Notes: generated by a model from the letters alone, not told the origin. Counted from the stretch's first letter, positions 42,971 to 55,541 are shown. The stretch is DNA of 64,000 bases from Clavaria fumosa (GCA_951802425.1 OX637802.1:2232001-2296000); one strand, 5' to 3'. Translations and numbers: made by a program.

Positions 42971-45900
42971 TCAAGAGTGTGTCTCTCCGATAAAGCGAGC
43001 AGTGGCCGCGATGCGAAACTCGGACGGGATCACCATGTGTTTGTAGTATTTCTGCACTTCTGACCCTTCCATGATGAGGACGTCTCCCTGGGCAAAAGGT
43101 CATCGCTGTGATCATCGAGGAAGCCAGCAACGCGAGCTCACATGTTGCAGGACCAGCGAAAGAGAATTTCCCTTGCTCTCCTTGCCTTCGGTGCATTGGG
43201 AAGAAATAGGGCGGAAATGCATAATGGCAGGAGCCCCCAAACTGAGCGAACCAATATTAGGTCCTAAGCCGCGCTCAGCGTCAGAGTGGAACTAGTATTG
43301 AATGGTCAGTAGAGTGCATATCCACATCCTCGGATGCGGACGTACAGACATCTTCTGAGTTTTCACATAAGCAGCACTGAGCACCTCGTTGAACGAGAGG
43401 TCGAGATTCAGCGCGATTTTTGCTCGTCGCTGAATAAAATCGCGTGCCAGGCAAACCGAGGTTGGAGCTTTGCAGAAGGGGACCGTGTCATCTGTGCCCG
43501 CAACGTACTGCTCACAGGGTTAATCCGTGGCAACGATAGACGTAGTGGAGTATTACATGGTATGGTTCTCCCGCTTCAGAAGAGTATTCAGATGCACCGC
43601 AGAATAGTTTACGACGCGAACACTCACTATTCTGTGAAAAATAATTGGTAAGTAATTGTCCGCGCACTGACATGCGATAAGTCTCAGATCGACAGACGAA
43701 TATGGAAAGAGATACCTTTATGCTAAAACGAATTTGAATCGTAAGTGCACCCCGAGTAAAACTCGGAAAGACTCTCACCATTTTCAGAGGGTGTCTTCGA
43801 AAATTCAAGCGTCCACTAGACGCATCCTCCTGGTATTGCCGGAAAATCTTGTCAGGGATGGAATTGAGGCAACGGGTAGCCTCGATGAGATGGATTCGAC
43901 CTCTGCGCTTATTAAATTCACGCCGCCGAATACCTTTTCAAGGCGCACCTCCCGTATGGTAACTCGTAAGTGTACGCAAAACCCTTACTGAAGTCTGTGA
44001 ATAAATGACCTGTTCGAAAAATGCCTGGGTTGCAATCGAGCTGTTGATACCACCATTATTGATGGTATGTCTGGAACGCACCCGATGCCCGTGAAATCAG
44101 ACTCCGCGTTCCGTTGAAGAAAAGTTCCATGTGGAAAAACTCATTAGGTCTTCTGAGTCTTGCCGCCACTCGATAACTTTCCTGCAACAACGTCAGCGTG
44201 CGTGCGCGGTTTGTGAAATGATGAGAATACCCCGCATTGAGGACATTCCCAGCATTCCAATTTATACCTGAGGGTTTCAGTCTAGAAGGAGTACGGGGAA
44301 TGCCTGGAGGGTAACGCACCGACTCGAGAGTCGCCCACATCTTGGACAATGCCAGCCGCGAATGAAATCCTCAGCCAGCATTAGGCCGTCCTCCCCGCCC
44401 CGCGGCTTTTGAGGTGTGATATCCAGATCATGAGCGTCAAGCGGAGGTATGGGCAACGGTTCCAAAAAATGAGCCGTATAGGTCAAGTTATCCGCAGGAA
44501 TACTGCCGTCTTTCATGCGCCAAAAGTCACAACATTCTCGCTTAAGACACATCCAACCCTGCTGGTAGACTTGTAGCGAATTCGTTGCACATTTTCCGCA
44601 TTTATCCAGATCGGAACTTGACCTGTGCAACCTTTGTAATTCACCCATCTCCTCAAAGATAAGAAAATGGACAAACTGCAGTGGCTGTACCAAGACTGAA
44701 TCAAATATGAGCCGCAGTGATGGACTAAGAGAAAAGAGAATCACCTTGCATGCGCGTGATTGGGTTCTTTTTAGTTTCCCAAGGCCCCGGGGATTGAGGC
44801 GCGCAAGGAATTTCTGGGTCACGATCAGCCAACGTTCTTGACAATAAACACTCACATACTTGATATGTCTTTCTCCGTAAACCACCAAGGAGCGTCTTGG
44901 TCCTCGCACCATTGAAAACGAAATTTGAACCTGCTAACCCGACCATACTCATTTTCCGCATCTTGGTATTCCGCTGCAAGGCGGGGATCAGCAGAAGGCA
45001 TAGCGCAGAACATCAGATCTACCCCAGGCATATGTGACTCTGTATATTCCGAGGACCGCGTACATGACCCCCTTCGCAGCAATGTCATAGGGAAAAAACG
45101 GATATCTGTCATCCATCAGGAGCACCAGAGGCGTACCAGATTCGTAATTATGGAAGAGCGCGCTAACGGATCTGTCTTGCGCAAGCTGATCCTCAGCTTG
45201 CCGAATGTCAGCCTGTCCCTTGGTCATATGCAGACTTTCATTCCGTCCACCGCTGTAGGGGAAAAACAACTCTTCATTTCATATGGACTGAATTGGCGAA
45301 CGGCGCAGACAGACATACCCGTGCGAGATAATCTACCACGAAAGAAAAATTTAATCACTTGCTAAAACGTTCCACCAGTGCGAACTCACCACTTTGCCAT
45401 TGTGGTGGAACATATCTCGACTAAGAAACATTCCAAACCGCACTGCCATGAGTAGAGACAAACAAACCTTGACCCGTAAGCACTAAGCAGGTATCCTTTC
45501 ACAATACCATCGGTATGATAGACTCCGCTTTGGTAGGATCTGAACCAGTGGCACGTTTCGCAGATCTCTTGGCGAGACTGTAGGCGATAAGAAGGAGGCT
45601 GCGCAGAACGCCATACCAAATTCTTACTTGAGACCACATAGGTGGAAACTTTTGCAACGGCGGCTTTTTGGGGATGGACTGCCCATCCACAATGATCTTG
45701 AGCGGAATTTCCACTTCGTGTGTGGCACTTTGAAACTCGATAGTCGGATCCATGAATTCAGTTGGCGAGGCAAATTCAGCGGCGCGCAACGGAAAAGAGC
45801 GTTCCTGATGAAGTGGGCGCATAGGTAGTGCCGCAATTGCAAAGTTTTCGACATTCTCTTTCGTGAGCTGTTCCTGGTACTGATGAGACGCAGCCGTTGG

Positions 45901-46802
45901 GGCGAGTCGAGCATCATCGCCCGGGTGTCCGAAAGCGTAATAAGGAATGCCGAACTCTCTACCCTCGCGATGCAGCCGATTCTTAACCACTGGTGTCATT
46001 GTGTCGTCCATGCGCTCGTCCATTGCATCCCCAGATGTTCCATACATGTCGCCTGACTTGGTGTTTCGACGTTTTGCAGGAGGCCCGAGGTCGTTATGGG
46101 GTTGCGCCTCGTCATGCTGCGACTGCGCCTCCCTGCGCCGGGCCTTTTTTCTGACCTTTTGCTTGGCGCGACCTTTTGTCGTCACAGGTTCAACTGCGTT
46201 CGCTGACGACCCACCGCGTGCGCGACTGCGCAGGTCTGCGGGCGCTTCTGCGCGCTTGCGGCGGCGTGCTGGCGAAACGTGAGACTGGAGCTCTGAGTCG
46301 TGGCGACGCGGGTGTTGGTCTGCATCAGACGGGCGAGCGCGTTTGATCACGGGGATGCCGACCACGCGGCGCATGCAGCCTCGCGCTCTAGCTTCCCTGT
46401 CCAGGCGGAGCCCGGCTTCTTCGTCCCTATGTTGGTACAGCAGCCAGAACACCTCCACGAAGAGCTCGAGCAACTCATCCTCCCTAAACGTGGCGTGCGT
46501 CACGCAGCCCTGCGACTCCCATTGGCCCGGCTGGAACGCTTTGTCGGCCCACTCGCGCACAGTTTTGAGCTGCGCAACGACGGAGCACCAGGTCAGACAA
46601 TCAACTGCGGCGGGGATGTAGTTCGTACTCCACCAGGTGTTTCGCGAATGCACCACGCAATTTTTGCGGTGCCTGGATACGACTTGTTCGTCTTTCTCCT
46701 GTTCGTGCCAGCAGCCTCGCGCATCGCGAACATGAGCTGTAGGGGTTCATCGTTAAGGACGTCGCGGTCATTCCAGTAATTCCACGACCTGGGTCGTATC
46801 AT
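42971..46802 (-). CDS. AlkB-like Fe(II)/2-oxoglutarate oxygenase, Cys-rich N-terminal region
   Basis: A large multi-exon gene; not every junction is resolved. It starts at 46,802 with MIRPRSWNYWNDRDVL. The long second exon (about 46,565-45,624) has a basic KQKVRKKARRRE patch, likely a nuclear signal. Later exons (45,590-44,390) contain CxxC pairs (EICETCHWF, DKCGKCA, WHCPRCGR), suggesting zinc binding. The C-terminal domain carries H-S-D (near 43,270, iron ligands), a GPNIGSLSLGAPAIMHFRP strand pair, GDVLIMEGSEVQ and HMVIPSEFRIAATAR, supplying the distal His and the 2-oxoglutarate Arg. The last two exons are about 43,290-43,142 and 43,092-42,971. AlkB enzymes remove methyl groups from nucleic acids; the substrate here is unknown. 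Confidence 0.75.
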
Positions 46803-46988
46803 GTTCAAAAAAAAGGAAAGGCGCTGCAGAAGCAGCAAGACATTCAAGAGAAAAAAAGCCACCAGAGCGTGGACTCAGGCAACTAAGGTAACGAAAACGC
46901 CACTCAGGGACAATTTACGCGCCTCCATTGAGTCACGGTGTAGAAAGTCTAAAAAGAACGCCAGAAACTTTGCGGTCATGTCATTTTT

Positions 46989-47658
46989 TCATCGTGTCAG
47001 CGCGTGCTGAAGTGCCTCATAGACCTCTGCCTCGATTTTGGCTTCTAATTTTTCCTCTTCCGACCCTGTCCCGTTGGCCAACCTGTTGGCTTCTTGCAGA
47101 TTCGCTCGAACAGCCTTTGTAGAAGGTTATGATTAGGCCAAGGTAGGTTGATAACAATACGAAGACGTGCCTCGATGGACAAGTCCTCCAGCGGCGCACC
47201 CTCGATGGCGTTGATAGTAAGGCTGTTATTTGGATGCACGGTAGCAAACCCGCCAGATACTGAGGACCTTTCTCATGAGCGCTGGGGTTTACGCCAATGA
47301 GTTGTAGTGGAGATACGCGCCGAACCACTTCTTGATAGAATTTCCTGACTCAATGACCTCTACTAAACCAGGACGGAGGGTCTCAATGGAAGGGACATGG
47401 TTGGCTAATATGCCCATGTCGCCTGTGTCAGCAGCAATGTTCACCTGGACAACATCCGCTGAAGTGTATAGTGCCTGCGGTTTCCTGGCGTTAGGTTCCC
47501 CCATATCCATGACCAAGTGACCTGGCATTTACCTGATGCGGGAGCACCAGCGACAGCTTTAGTTTTTGTGTTTCTGCGGCTTCAGCATAGCCGCGTCTGA
47601 ACACGAGAGTGGAGGGTGCACGTCGTACAGCGCCAGCCAGTAGGCGGAGAGCAGCCAT
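46989..47658 (-). CDS. ATP16: mitochondrial F1Fo ATP synthase subunit delta
   Basis: Central-stalk subunit of F1, homologous to bacterial epsilon. Four exons: 47,658-47,533; 47,474-47,321; 47,259-47,171; 47,114-46,989. Total 495 nt, 164 aa, the normal size. The N-terminus (MAALRLLAGAVRR...FRRGYA) is a typical mitochondrial targeting sequence. The beta-sandwich domain holds VQVNIAADTGDMGILANHVP and VSGGFATVHPNN; the C-terminal helical hairpin follows (AVRANLQEANRLANG, EAKIEAEVYEALQHAL). The family alignment places both intron 2 and intron 3 donors at GC (GCGCGT, GCACGT), which is unusual in one small gene. The ATP synthase stop lies 186 bases upstream of the oxygenase start, on the same strand. 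Confidence 0.93.
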
Positions 47659-48345
47659 AGCGATGAGAGCTTGGCTTACACGAAACCGTCCGCACGCGCA
47701 CGGCAGCTGTGTCGCCCGGACTCCGACAGGCGAGCAACCCCGTCGTGTTTTTGCTCGCCAACGTTCAACAGCTTGAAAGATCTCTAAGCTAGGCTCAATT
47801 ATCCAGTCATGACTGAAGTCTGTTCGACGAAACTGGTCTTCTAGTCGAAGAACCCCAATTCCAACTTGTGCTGATTCTCTGTGTGACACCTGTTTTGGCA
47901 GCGGGTTCGAGTTTCTCCCTGGACGCAGACGTCTACTCAATCTTCGCGCCGGTACGTTTCTCCTTTCTTTCATTTTGCGCGATAGTCCTCATCCGTCTTA
48001 TGAGTGCATAGCGACTTGGCTGCGAGTCTTTCTAATCCGGGTACTCCATGCACATGGCAGGCCTCGCCGGATGTGCTAAGAAAATTCTGACGATATTACA
48101 ACTATCATGTCGCACTTCTATATTGGCTTGCACAATGTAAACAGAAGACAAAAAAGACCAGAAAAACCAGACCGGATGCTGTACAACTATAAATCCTTTT
48201 TAATTCTACACGTAACCCCCCGAGTCTTTGTTGCTGCCCACATAATGATCTGGCAAAAGTGTCGGCTCCTTTCGCGAGCCTCGCTCGCTGTGAAACCATG
48301 CATCAGGGACACCACGCTGGAGCGAGACAAAGAGACAGGCACGGC
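47659..48345. other. intergenic, same-strand genes
   Basis: It holds the promoter of the ATP synthase delta gene and the 3' flank of the glutamate-cysteine ligase gene. No further gene is supported. Confidence 0.5.
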
Positions 48346-51316
48346 TCACATCTCGTCTACGGCAACCATCAAGTCATAGTTGATCTCTTGTCCGACTACA
48401 GAATCGAACTTATACGCCGGGTGTGACCGCACAAAGTTGCGGATCCATGTCGCAGGGGTCAGGAGTGTGCCTGAAGCAATGGTCAGAGGCCGACCAAACA
48501 AGCCATGGCTCCCCCCTCACCGTTCGACCTCGCCTTGACTAGATCTAGATATTGGTCGATGCGCGCCCTCTCCTCTACGCTCACGTCTAACGTGTCCAGA
48601 TACATGTACACAAGATTTAGAAGCCCAGGGAAGGCCTCACCCTGCACACATTCGAAAAACCGAACAAAAAACACGTCAGCCCCCAACGACGCATAAGCGG
48701 CACCAACGGCAAAACGCGCCTTCCCGTTCATGATCTCGTCCATGCTCATCTCCTCATACTCCTCATGCACAGGCACAGCGTGGCGCGCAGTCATCCTCGT
48801 TGTCTTCGCCGCATTCCCGTTCTCCATTGGCGAATATGACGCCGGCGGCGGCGGCAGCGCGGGGAAACAGTTGACTAGGCGTCGCTCCTTCCGAGCCGCA
48901 CTCGCGTCTGACGCGCTATCGCACGAGCACGTGCTCGCGCTCGAGCTCGCCGGCGTGTGCCCTGGGAGGTACACGTCCCTCCGGAAGAAGAACGTCCCCG
49001 AGCGGCTGGCGTCCCTGCGCTGCGCGCGCGCCATGTTTTCGTCGACCTGAACACGGACAGTGTATATCAACGCGCTGCGGTCATGAAAGAAAGGGTGCGA
49101 GTTACCTTGGAGATCGGTAGGTAGAAATTGAGATGGAAGCTGAGGATGGCGCGCGACAAGAGCACGACGAACACGGCGAACGCGGCGTTCTCAAAGTCGG
49201 TCATCTGGACCTCCATGCTCCGGAACTCGACACGCCAGCCGATGGACGAGTTCGGCGGGGGCGGCTTGAAGCGCAGCGTTTGCCAGTTGGTTGATTGGAT
49301 GTTCTGGAGGGAACGTCAGGATCGTGGCTTGTTTCTGTTTTTCTCGCATGGCACGAGAGGAAAGATAATCACCTCGAAATGGTCAGCGCTGGTGGTGTCG
49401 TCTTGATCTATGGTTTCTGAGAAGACAACAAGCGGGTCCCGTATGAAGAGATGGGCGATGTGTTTCGACAGCAAGTCGTCAAGGCCTTCAAGCAGCAAAC
49501 CAGAAGGAGTCAGTAAGGTATTAGACGAAGAAGGGCCGGGTTATATACCATTGCTGCGCAGACGAGTGTATATGCTCTCATCATACTGAATTGGGATGTC
49601 GTTATATTCGGGCCTGTGGATCCAGTCGTTCGAGATGTACAGATCAACACTATCATATCTTGACTTCGGAATCCTGAACTTGCTTTCCTTCAGAGGCTGC
49701 GAAACAAAGACATTAATTTCAATCTTGAAAGGGTAAGAGAGAGGGAGAGAGAGCCAAGCTGACTTTGAGTCCGCGCTCCTCCTCGGTGCGGTCATCGACG
49801 CTACCTGCGATGACGTTCCAGCGACAATCGACGTCAGCGAGATAACCGCGCCACACTGGGCTTGCGGCGGTCAAGGCCAGCTGGGCGTGTCCCGTCCCTT
49901 CGTGAGCGGGCATTACATATCCTAGATTAGAAAAAACAAACAGACCAGGATGGGGCCGACGGGGATCAGCGCGTCGTATATCCGCCGGGCCTCTCTCACG
50001 TTGCACGCCTGGAACGTGATCTGCAGACAGCAGCAGCCCATGCCGAACCCCATCGCATCTAAATATATATGGTCAACGAGAGCGGCGCCCGCGGCGGCTT
50101 CTGCAAGACAAAATGAGTGAGCAAGCTCGTGCGCGACGAAGGGAGGAAGCCGGACCGGAGTCTTCTGGGTAGGTGGAGCGCTTGTAAGGGATGGTCGGGT
50201 CGACGAACGGGCGGGGCGTCCGCTTGTCGAAGAACAGCGGCAGGTTGATGCAGACCTTAGACCCGCGTCTCTGGCGGATGTTCGAGGTCAATGTGCTGCG
50301 CCACGCCAGACCAAAGCGTTAGACATCGCGCGGGAGAAAAAACGAAATTCCAGAATGGGTAGAGGGTTTCTGACTCACGGGAAACGCGCGTGCGGGTTGG
50401 TGATCTCGTCGGGGAGGAAGAGGCTATGGCTCGACACGGCGTCGGCAGGGTCGAAGTAGGGCTCGGTGAACACGCCTGGGACGCCGAGGCGCGGGAAGGA
50501 CGTGATCGTGACCGGGATCTCGTGTGGGCGCAGGCGCCGGCGGACGAAGCAGCGTCTGTGTGTGTGCGGGCATGGCCGCGAAAACAAAACGCGCGGGAAC
50601 GAACGTCAGACGGACGGCGGATGACGAGGGAGGGGAGACGGGGCGTGCCTGTGGCGCATGTTGCGCTCGACGGAGAGCAGGTCCGGGATGGAGCCCGTGT
50701 AGGGGGCACTCGGGGTCGACTCCAGCATGTACCTGCCGTACTCGGGATGAAACGTTGGTACCAGCAGCGTGGCGATGGCGGCGTGGTTGCCTCTGTGGGG
50801 AGAATGAAACACACCCATAAGGGGTCAGCACTAGGCAGTGAAGATAGGGACACCGGAAGGGCGTTTACCGGGTGTGGCGCGACGTGTCGCGGGCAGCATC
50901 GTCGTCATTACTGTCGTCGTCGTCGTCGTCGTCGTCATGTTGCACGCCGTTGGGGGCGGTGCCGTTGCCGTTGCCGTGAGCGTAGGCGTGGGCGAGTGCA
51001 CTCAGCTCGTCGAGGATCTCGGCCTGCCTCAGTGAGAGCTTGGCGTTCTTCTGCAGCTCGTCGAGGACAACGACCATATATTCCACCTGGGCCGCGCGTA
51101 CGTCAGCGACACGGGGAGCACACCCGACCCCCGCCGTGCACAGGACAGACGGCCAGACGGACGCACCTCATCGCCCCACAGGAGCTCGTCGCCCTGGCGG
51201 TCTTTTGTGCGCTCCCAGATGTGCAGAAACTGCGTAATGCCGTGGTGGTGGACGTGATCCGCATACTGCTTGACCTGGTTCCAAGGGAGAGGTGTCCCTA
51301 GGGAGAGCAACCCCAT
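48346..51316 (-). CDS. GSH1: glutamate-cysteine ligase catalytic subunit
   Basis: First and rate-limiting step of glutathione synthesis: ATP-dependent joining of glutamate and cysteine in the cytosol. The start at 51,316 gives [18 protein letters not shown] and the [12 protein letters not shown] motif, hallmarks of eukaryotic GCL. Family blocks in order: [95 protein letters not shown]-like [54 protein letters not shown]; the end is [13 protein letters not shown]. Resolved first exons are 51,316-51,167 and 51,086-50,869. An acidic insert of eight or more Asp (near 50,920) comes from a GAC/GAT repeat. The intron 50,648-50,556 has a GC donor. About 10 exons in all. Confidence 0.92.
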
Positions 51317-51728
51317 GATGATGAGACGGGGTGGTCGATAGAGCGGCTACGATATGGAGAAGAGCCTTTTTATATAAAGTTGGTTGAACGGTTTCCAGCT
51401 GTTGACACCGAGTGCTGAGGCAAGCAGCCGGTTGTTGAGCTGTTGATTTTTAGGAGGGCCATATTATTGATTGGCTGAGTCAGGCAAAACGGCCAAGACG
51501 CGCCCTATCAGCGGCACGGCTGATTAATCTCGCGAAACGCTCGTATTCAAGGGTAAACGGGCTATCTAGGCGCTCGTCTTCCTCCTCCTTCGCCGCCGCC
51601 GCCACGCTGTAGTCAGGGGGGTTCTTCAAACTCGTCGTGTTTCTTCTCTCCTTTCCCCGCACGGAACCATCACATCAAAGAACCCCGAGATACAACAAGA
51701 CCCGTCCGACCGGCTTTTCGTCCCGAGT
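51317..51728. other. intergenic, same-strand genes
   Basis: This is the promoter of the GCL gene and the 3' flank of ATG6. A 60-codon minus-strand frame (51,480-51,662) has no domain and is not called. Confidence 0.5.
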
Positions 51729-53791
51729 TCATCCATTGGTACCGTTCGTTGCCCATTTCAAGAGTATTTTAAGCGCAAGTAGGACGTGGCGCAGTGCCCG
51801 TGTCCACGCGTCCTCTTGGTTGAACTGCAGCTTAACCGAGACGTCGCCTATTTTGTCCTTGACAATTCTAAAAACGCTATCAGCACCCCCCGATTTCATT
51901 ATAGTTTTGATGAAGATGACCAACGACGCACGGGTGAGGGAAGTCGACGGTCGGATCCTGCATCTTCACCACGTCCATGACTTGCTTGAGGCAGTCCAGG
52001 AACGCGACCATCGCAAAGTCAAACCGTCGGTTATGCAGCAGCCGTCCAAGGTGCAGGTCTCCGGAGCCGTACAGTTCGTACGTCGCCTTGTCACCCGTCG
52101 TGCGTTCTATCCGAGAGAAAGATCCCATCGGAACAAGTCGATAGCTGTAGTACCGTTGGTTCGATCAGAAAGCAGGGATGCTGAACAAGGGATTGCGGAA
52201 CGACAGCAGTACTTCTCAAACGTGTGATCGAGCTTTCGGGCAATCGTATACAGAAGCAGCAGTGTTTGTCCCCACGCCGCGTTGATCTCGCTCCATTCGA
52301 CCTGCCGGACCGTCCAAAATTAGTAAATTCAGAACGCGGGAGTTATCCTGAGGTGAGGGGTATTCCGTACTACGACTCCTGGGGCCCGCCCGAGTCGGAG
52401 CCCGTTGATCGTCCCGAATACGCCGTCGTGCCCGATACAGAACGCATCATTGTAAACGTTGGTGCGCTCCAGTTTCTCGAGCACCGACGCGTCCGCGGCA
52501 TATGCTGCGCGCAGCGATGCGAGCTCGTCCGCGTGCCGTTCCGCCACGAGCAGGTGGTCGTTATACTCCCGCCAAAACCTACACGTCGTCAAAGAGAGAT
52601 AGAAATAAAATAATAAAATAAGTAAACATGACACACAGAATAAGATGACGTACTCGGCCTCGTCAACCTCGAGCGCCGTCTCCTCCGCCTCGAGTGCCTT
52701 CATCTCCAGCTCGAGCTGCGCGCGTTCGCGCTCGACCTCCCTGAGCAGCTCGCGCGCCTTGCGCTCCTCCATCTTGAGCGACTCGATGCGCCGCTCAGCC
52801 TCCTCCTTGCCTGAGGCTCCGCCCTCGCGTTCGCGTTCGCGCTCGCGCCGCACCTCCCGCTCGAATGCGACGTACCCATCGCGCTCTTTTTTCGTCTCGT
52901 CGAGCTGGCGCTGCAGCGCGCTGAGTAAGATCTGGGCGCACTCTGCGCACAGCGGGTGGTCCACGTCCGTCCGGGCCGAGAGCAGGTTCAGCAGGCGCTG
53001 TGTCGAGCGCAGGTGGTGGGAGAGTGGCGAGGAGGGGTGTAGGAGGTTTTGGTTCTGTTGTGGTTGTTCTTGTTGCTGCTGTTGCTGTTGTTGTTGCTGA
53101 TCAGGCAGTTGTGGGCGCTGAGTAGACTGAGGTGGCTCTAGTGACTGTTCGCGCTGCTGCTGCTGTTTCAGTTGTTTCAGTTTCTGAGCCTGTGACCCCT
53201 TCGCAACTGGCAGCGATGACCGCGGGGTGTCTTCCGACCCCCGTGCGCGCGCGGCCGACTTCAGCTTCGTGTCAGATTTAGCGCCGGTCGGGACAGCGGA
53301 GGTGCGGGTGGGCGACGGGATGTGCTGCACGACACTGTCCTGCAGGAGCACGAAGGACTCATTTGGTGACGCGCGCCGCTGTGATTGGGGCTGCTTGCCC
53401 TTGGCGCGTGCAGAGGAGGGCGGGGGCTTGCTGCCAGCAGCCGCGTTGGGAGTGGTGGTTTCGGTGTTGATGCTGGTGCTGGTGCTGGCGTCGCTGGCGG
53501 GCTGCGCGCGCAGCCAGGCATCCTTGACTGCGGAGGGCGTCTTGGGGAGGCGGGCGAGCGTGTCTGAGGGGGACGGCGAGGAGTCGGTGGGGCGGTGGTG
53601 GGAGAGGAGTGGCGAGGGCGGGAGGGAGGCGACGATCATGTCGTACGCGGAAGGGGCGAGGTCGACGAGAGACGCATCGAGCTAAGGGGTTTCGGTGAGC
53701 GAGTCTGGGTATGAGAAGCGGGTTTGCATACCTGAAGAGGCTCTTTGCATTGTTGACAGACGAGCAGTGGTGTTGGTGGAATGACTGACAT
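51729..53791 (-). CDS. ATG6: Beclin 1 / Atg6-Vps30 autophagy protein
   Basis: Subunit of the PI3-kinase (Vps34) complexes in autophagy and vacuolar sorting. Exon 1 (53,791-53,732) encodes [20 protein letters not shown], including the CxxC pair seen at Beclin N-termini. Exon 2 (53,681-52,654) encodes a long disordered region with two polyGln tracts, a second CAEC pair and a strongly predicted coiled coil ([20 protein letters not shown]). Exon 3 (52,578 to about 52,365) opens the conserved domain with [10 protein letters not shown] and [19 protein letters not shown]. The remaining exons carry [33 protein letters not shown] and a C-terminal ALKILLKWA helix. The N-terminal linker is longer than in yeast or animals. 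It is divergent from the VanZ-like gene, with 175 bases between starts. Confidence 0.93.
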
Positions 53792-53834
53792 GATGGTTAT
53801 AAGCAACACAGCCACGTCTAGAAATCCTTTGTCG

Positions 53835-53873
53835 ACGACGACGACAACAACAACAACGACGACGACGACAGTC
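53835..53873. repeat. GAC/AAC trinucleotide repeat in a divergent promoter
   Basis: Twelve to thirteen triplets, (GAC)4(AAC)4(GAC)4, lie between the ATG6 and VanZ-like start codons (53,791 and 53,967). They could affect promoter spacing. Confidence 0.85.
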
Positions 53874-53966
53874 ATGCCACCGGTAAGGAAACATCACAAG
53901 TCAGCTACGGCGACAACGAGGACTCGTCGTGGCAGGAGACTCGTTCGCAGAACACTCAAGTCCATC

Positions 53967-55154
53967 ATGCGCTCACACTCATTCACCTTCCTCAACACCC
54001 ACCACCCACTCCGTATACGACCAGTCAGTTCGATCCTTGGCTCCATTCGCTCGTACGGCGCTGATACGCTGCACAGTGGTTCGTGGCATTTACATGTCTT
54101 GTCATGCTCGTCCTCGCTTTTCTGGGCTTCGCGAGTCCTGTCCCTATCGATGCAAGGATACAGCACTTTGTGTGCTTCTCCGTTGCAACTGGTGTCTTCT
54201 ACTTCATTTTCGACGTCGATGAGTCCGTCTCCGTCCCAGTTATCCACTCTATACACACATATTAACATGCGCAACCAGGGATGCGAGACGCATATGGTTC
54301 TGGCGCTATGCGGGTCTTATTGCCACCCTCGTCGTCTGCTTCTTCTTCGGCGGCGTAGTCAGCGAGGTCGTGCAGTCTATGCTACCAGTTGCGTGCTCTC
54401 TCTTTTACACTGCCAGCGTAAAACGCTAAACCTCCTCACCAGTTTAAGACGTTCCATCTTGCCGATGTTCTGGTATGTTTCGTCTCCTGTTCTCTGACCT
54501 TTGATAGCATATCTCACCTTCGCCAGACGAATATAATGGGTGCGGCGACTGGCCTCGTCGTCTCCTTCCACCTCGAGAAGTACTACCGACAAAGGCGCGA
54601 GGTAAGGAAAAACAAAAAACCTCACCCTTCCTGACCCCTTTATTCTGACCTCGACGCACCAGATTGCGCGGCTCTACCAGCCCCTAAACGAGTCCGCAGA
54701 AACCGACTCAGAGCCCGACCCATATGATGACTTTGACGACGGCGACGAGGACGAAGACGAAGACGTCCCGCTGCAGGAGCTGCTCCTTCCGCTCTCTCCG
54801 CGCCGCGCCCGGGGGGGTGCGTCAGCACACCTACCACTGCCATCACCAGCGACAGCACGCGCACCAGCAGCGTCATGGCGCCCAGCAGGGAGCAGCCGGC
54901 GCACCCGTCTCCCGCGCAGCAGCCTCCGCACCACCAGCGGCGGGACCAAGAAGTCCGTCTCGTGGGCCAAGTACAGGACTGACCTGGGCGATGTGTGGGA
55001 CGAGCGGGACGAGCTGTTTGATATTGGAGAGGACAGCGGAAGCGACACTGGCGATGGTGGGGACGCGCTGGAGCGAGGGGAAGGGCCTGGGAGTGGCGAT
55101 GATGCGGGGCAGGCAGAGCTACCTCCGCCTAAGATTACAGTCACGCACGTCTGA
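53967..55154 (+). CDS. VanZ-like membrane protein
   Basis: Six exons: 53,967-54,023; 54,077-54,222; 54,279-54,387; 54,443-54,472; 54,527-54,601; 54,663-55,154. Total 909 nt, 302 aa. The N-terminal half has three to four transmembrane helices (WFVAFTCLVMLVLAFLGF; ARIQHFVCFSVATGVFYF; GLIATLVVCFFFGGVVSEVV; LADVLTNIMGAATGLVVSF), with the spacing of the VanZ-like family. The cytosolic C-terminal tail has a long acidic run (DDFDDGDEDEDEDV), Arg/Pro-rich segments and a KKSVSWAKYRTDLGDVW motif. Fungal members are uncharacterised. The name comes from a bacterial teicoplanin-resistance protein and does not imply resistance here. The start is the only ATG giving a short exon spliced in phase to the first helix. 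Confidence 0.8.
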
Positions 55155-55541
55155 CAATGATCCAGCAGGCAGAAATAAAATATTTCTTTTTCCATTCTTT
55201 GCTTTTGCGTGTAGATTTTTTTTAGCGGACACATGAATGAGGGGATATATAACACCGAATTCCAGCGACACGTTTTGCGCCTTGTCCATTTTGAGGAGAT
55301 TGAGACAAGCAGCACGGAGCGCGAGCATGGTCACCAAATGTGGGAAGTGGCTTTTGCGGATCTCGATCAGGTGACCCATCTCTCCACAAGACCACAAAGA
55401 ACGCGAGCAAGTGGCAGAGGCCACAAGCCACGCGCGCGTGCGGGTGTGGATGTGGCACACAGGGAGGAGAAAAGACACACCTCATCTCTCTCCCCCTCTC
55501 TCTCTCACCCCATCTGCCCCTCACGTTGTGAACAAAGAACC
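55155..55541. other. intergenic, tandem genes
   Basis: This is the 3' flank of the VanZ-like gene and the promoter of the finger protein. A CT-rich run (about 55,484-55,515) precedes the start codon, as in many fungal promoters. Confidence 0.5.

Noticed and set aside
50390..51301. 303-codon plus-strand open frame opposite the glutamate-cysteine ligase gene
   Set aside because: Arg-rich shadow of a GC-rich coding strand with no domain; the minus-strand gene has family motifs throughout.
51480..51662. short minus-strand frame with a Glu/Ala-rich sequence 3' of ATG6
   Set aside because: Lies in an intergenic region, lacks splice links to either neighbour and has no homology I recognise.
52645..53100. 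Ser/Arg-rich plus-strand frame ending in a poly-Cys run
   Set aside because: Complement of the ATG6 coiled coil and polyGln tract.
53781..54497. long plus-strand frame with a poly-Thr run starting near the ATG6 start
   Set aside because: The poly-Thr comes from the GAC/AAC repeat; the VanZ-like exons are in other frames, with phase-consistent introns and transmembrane helices.
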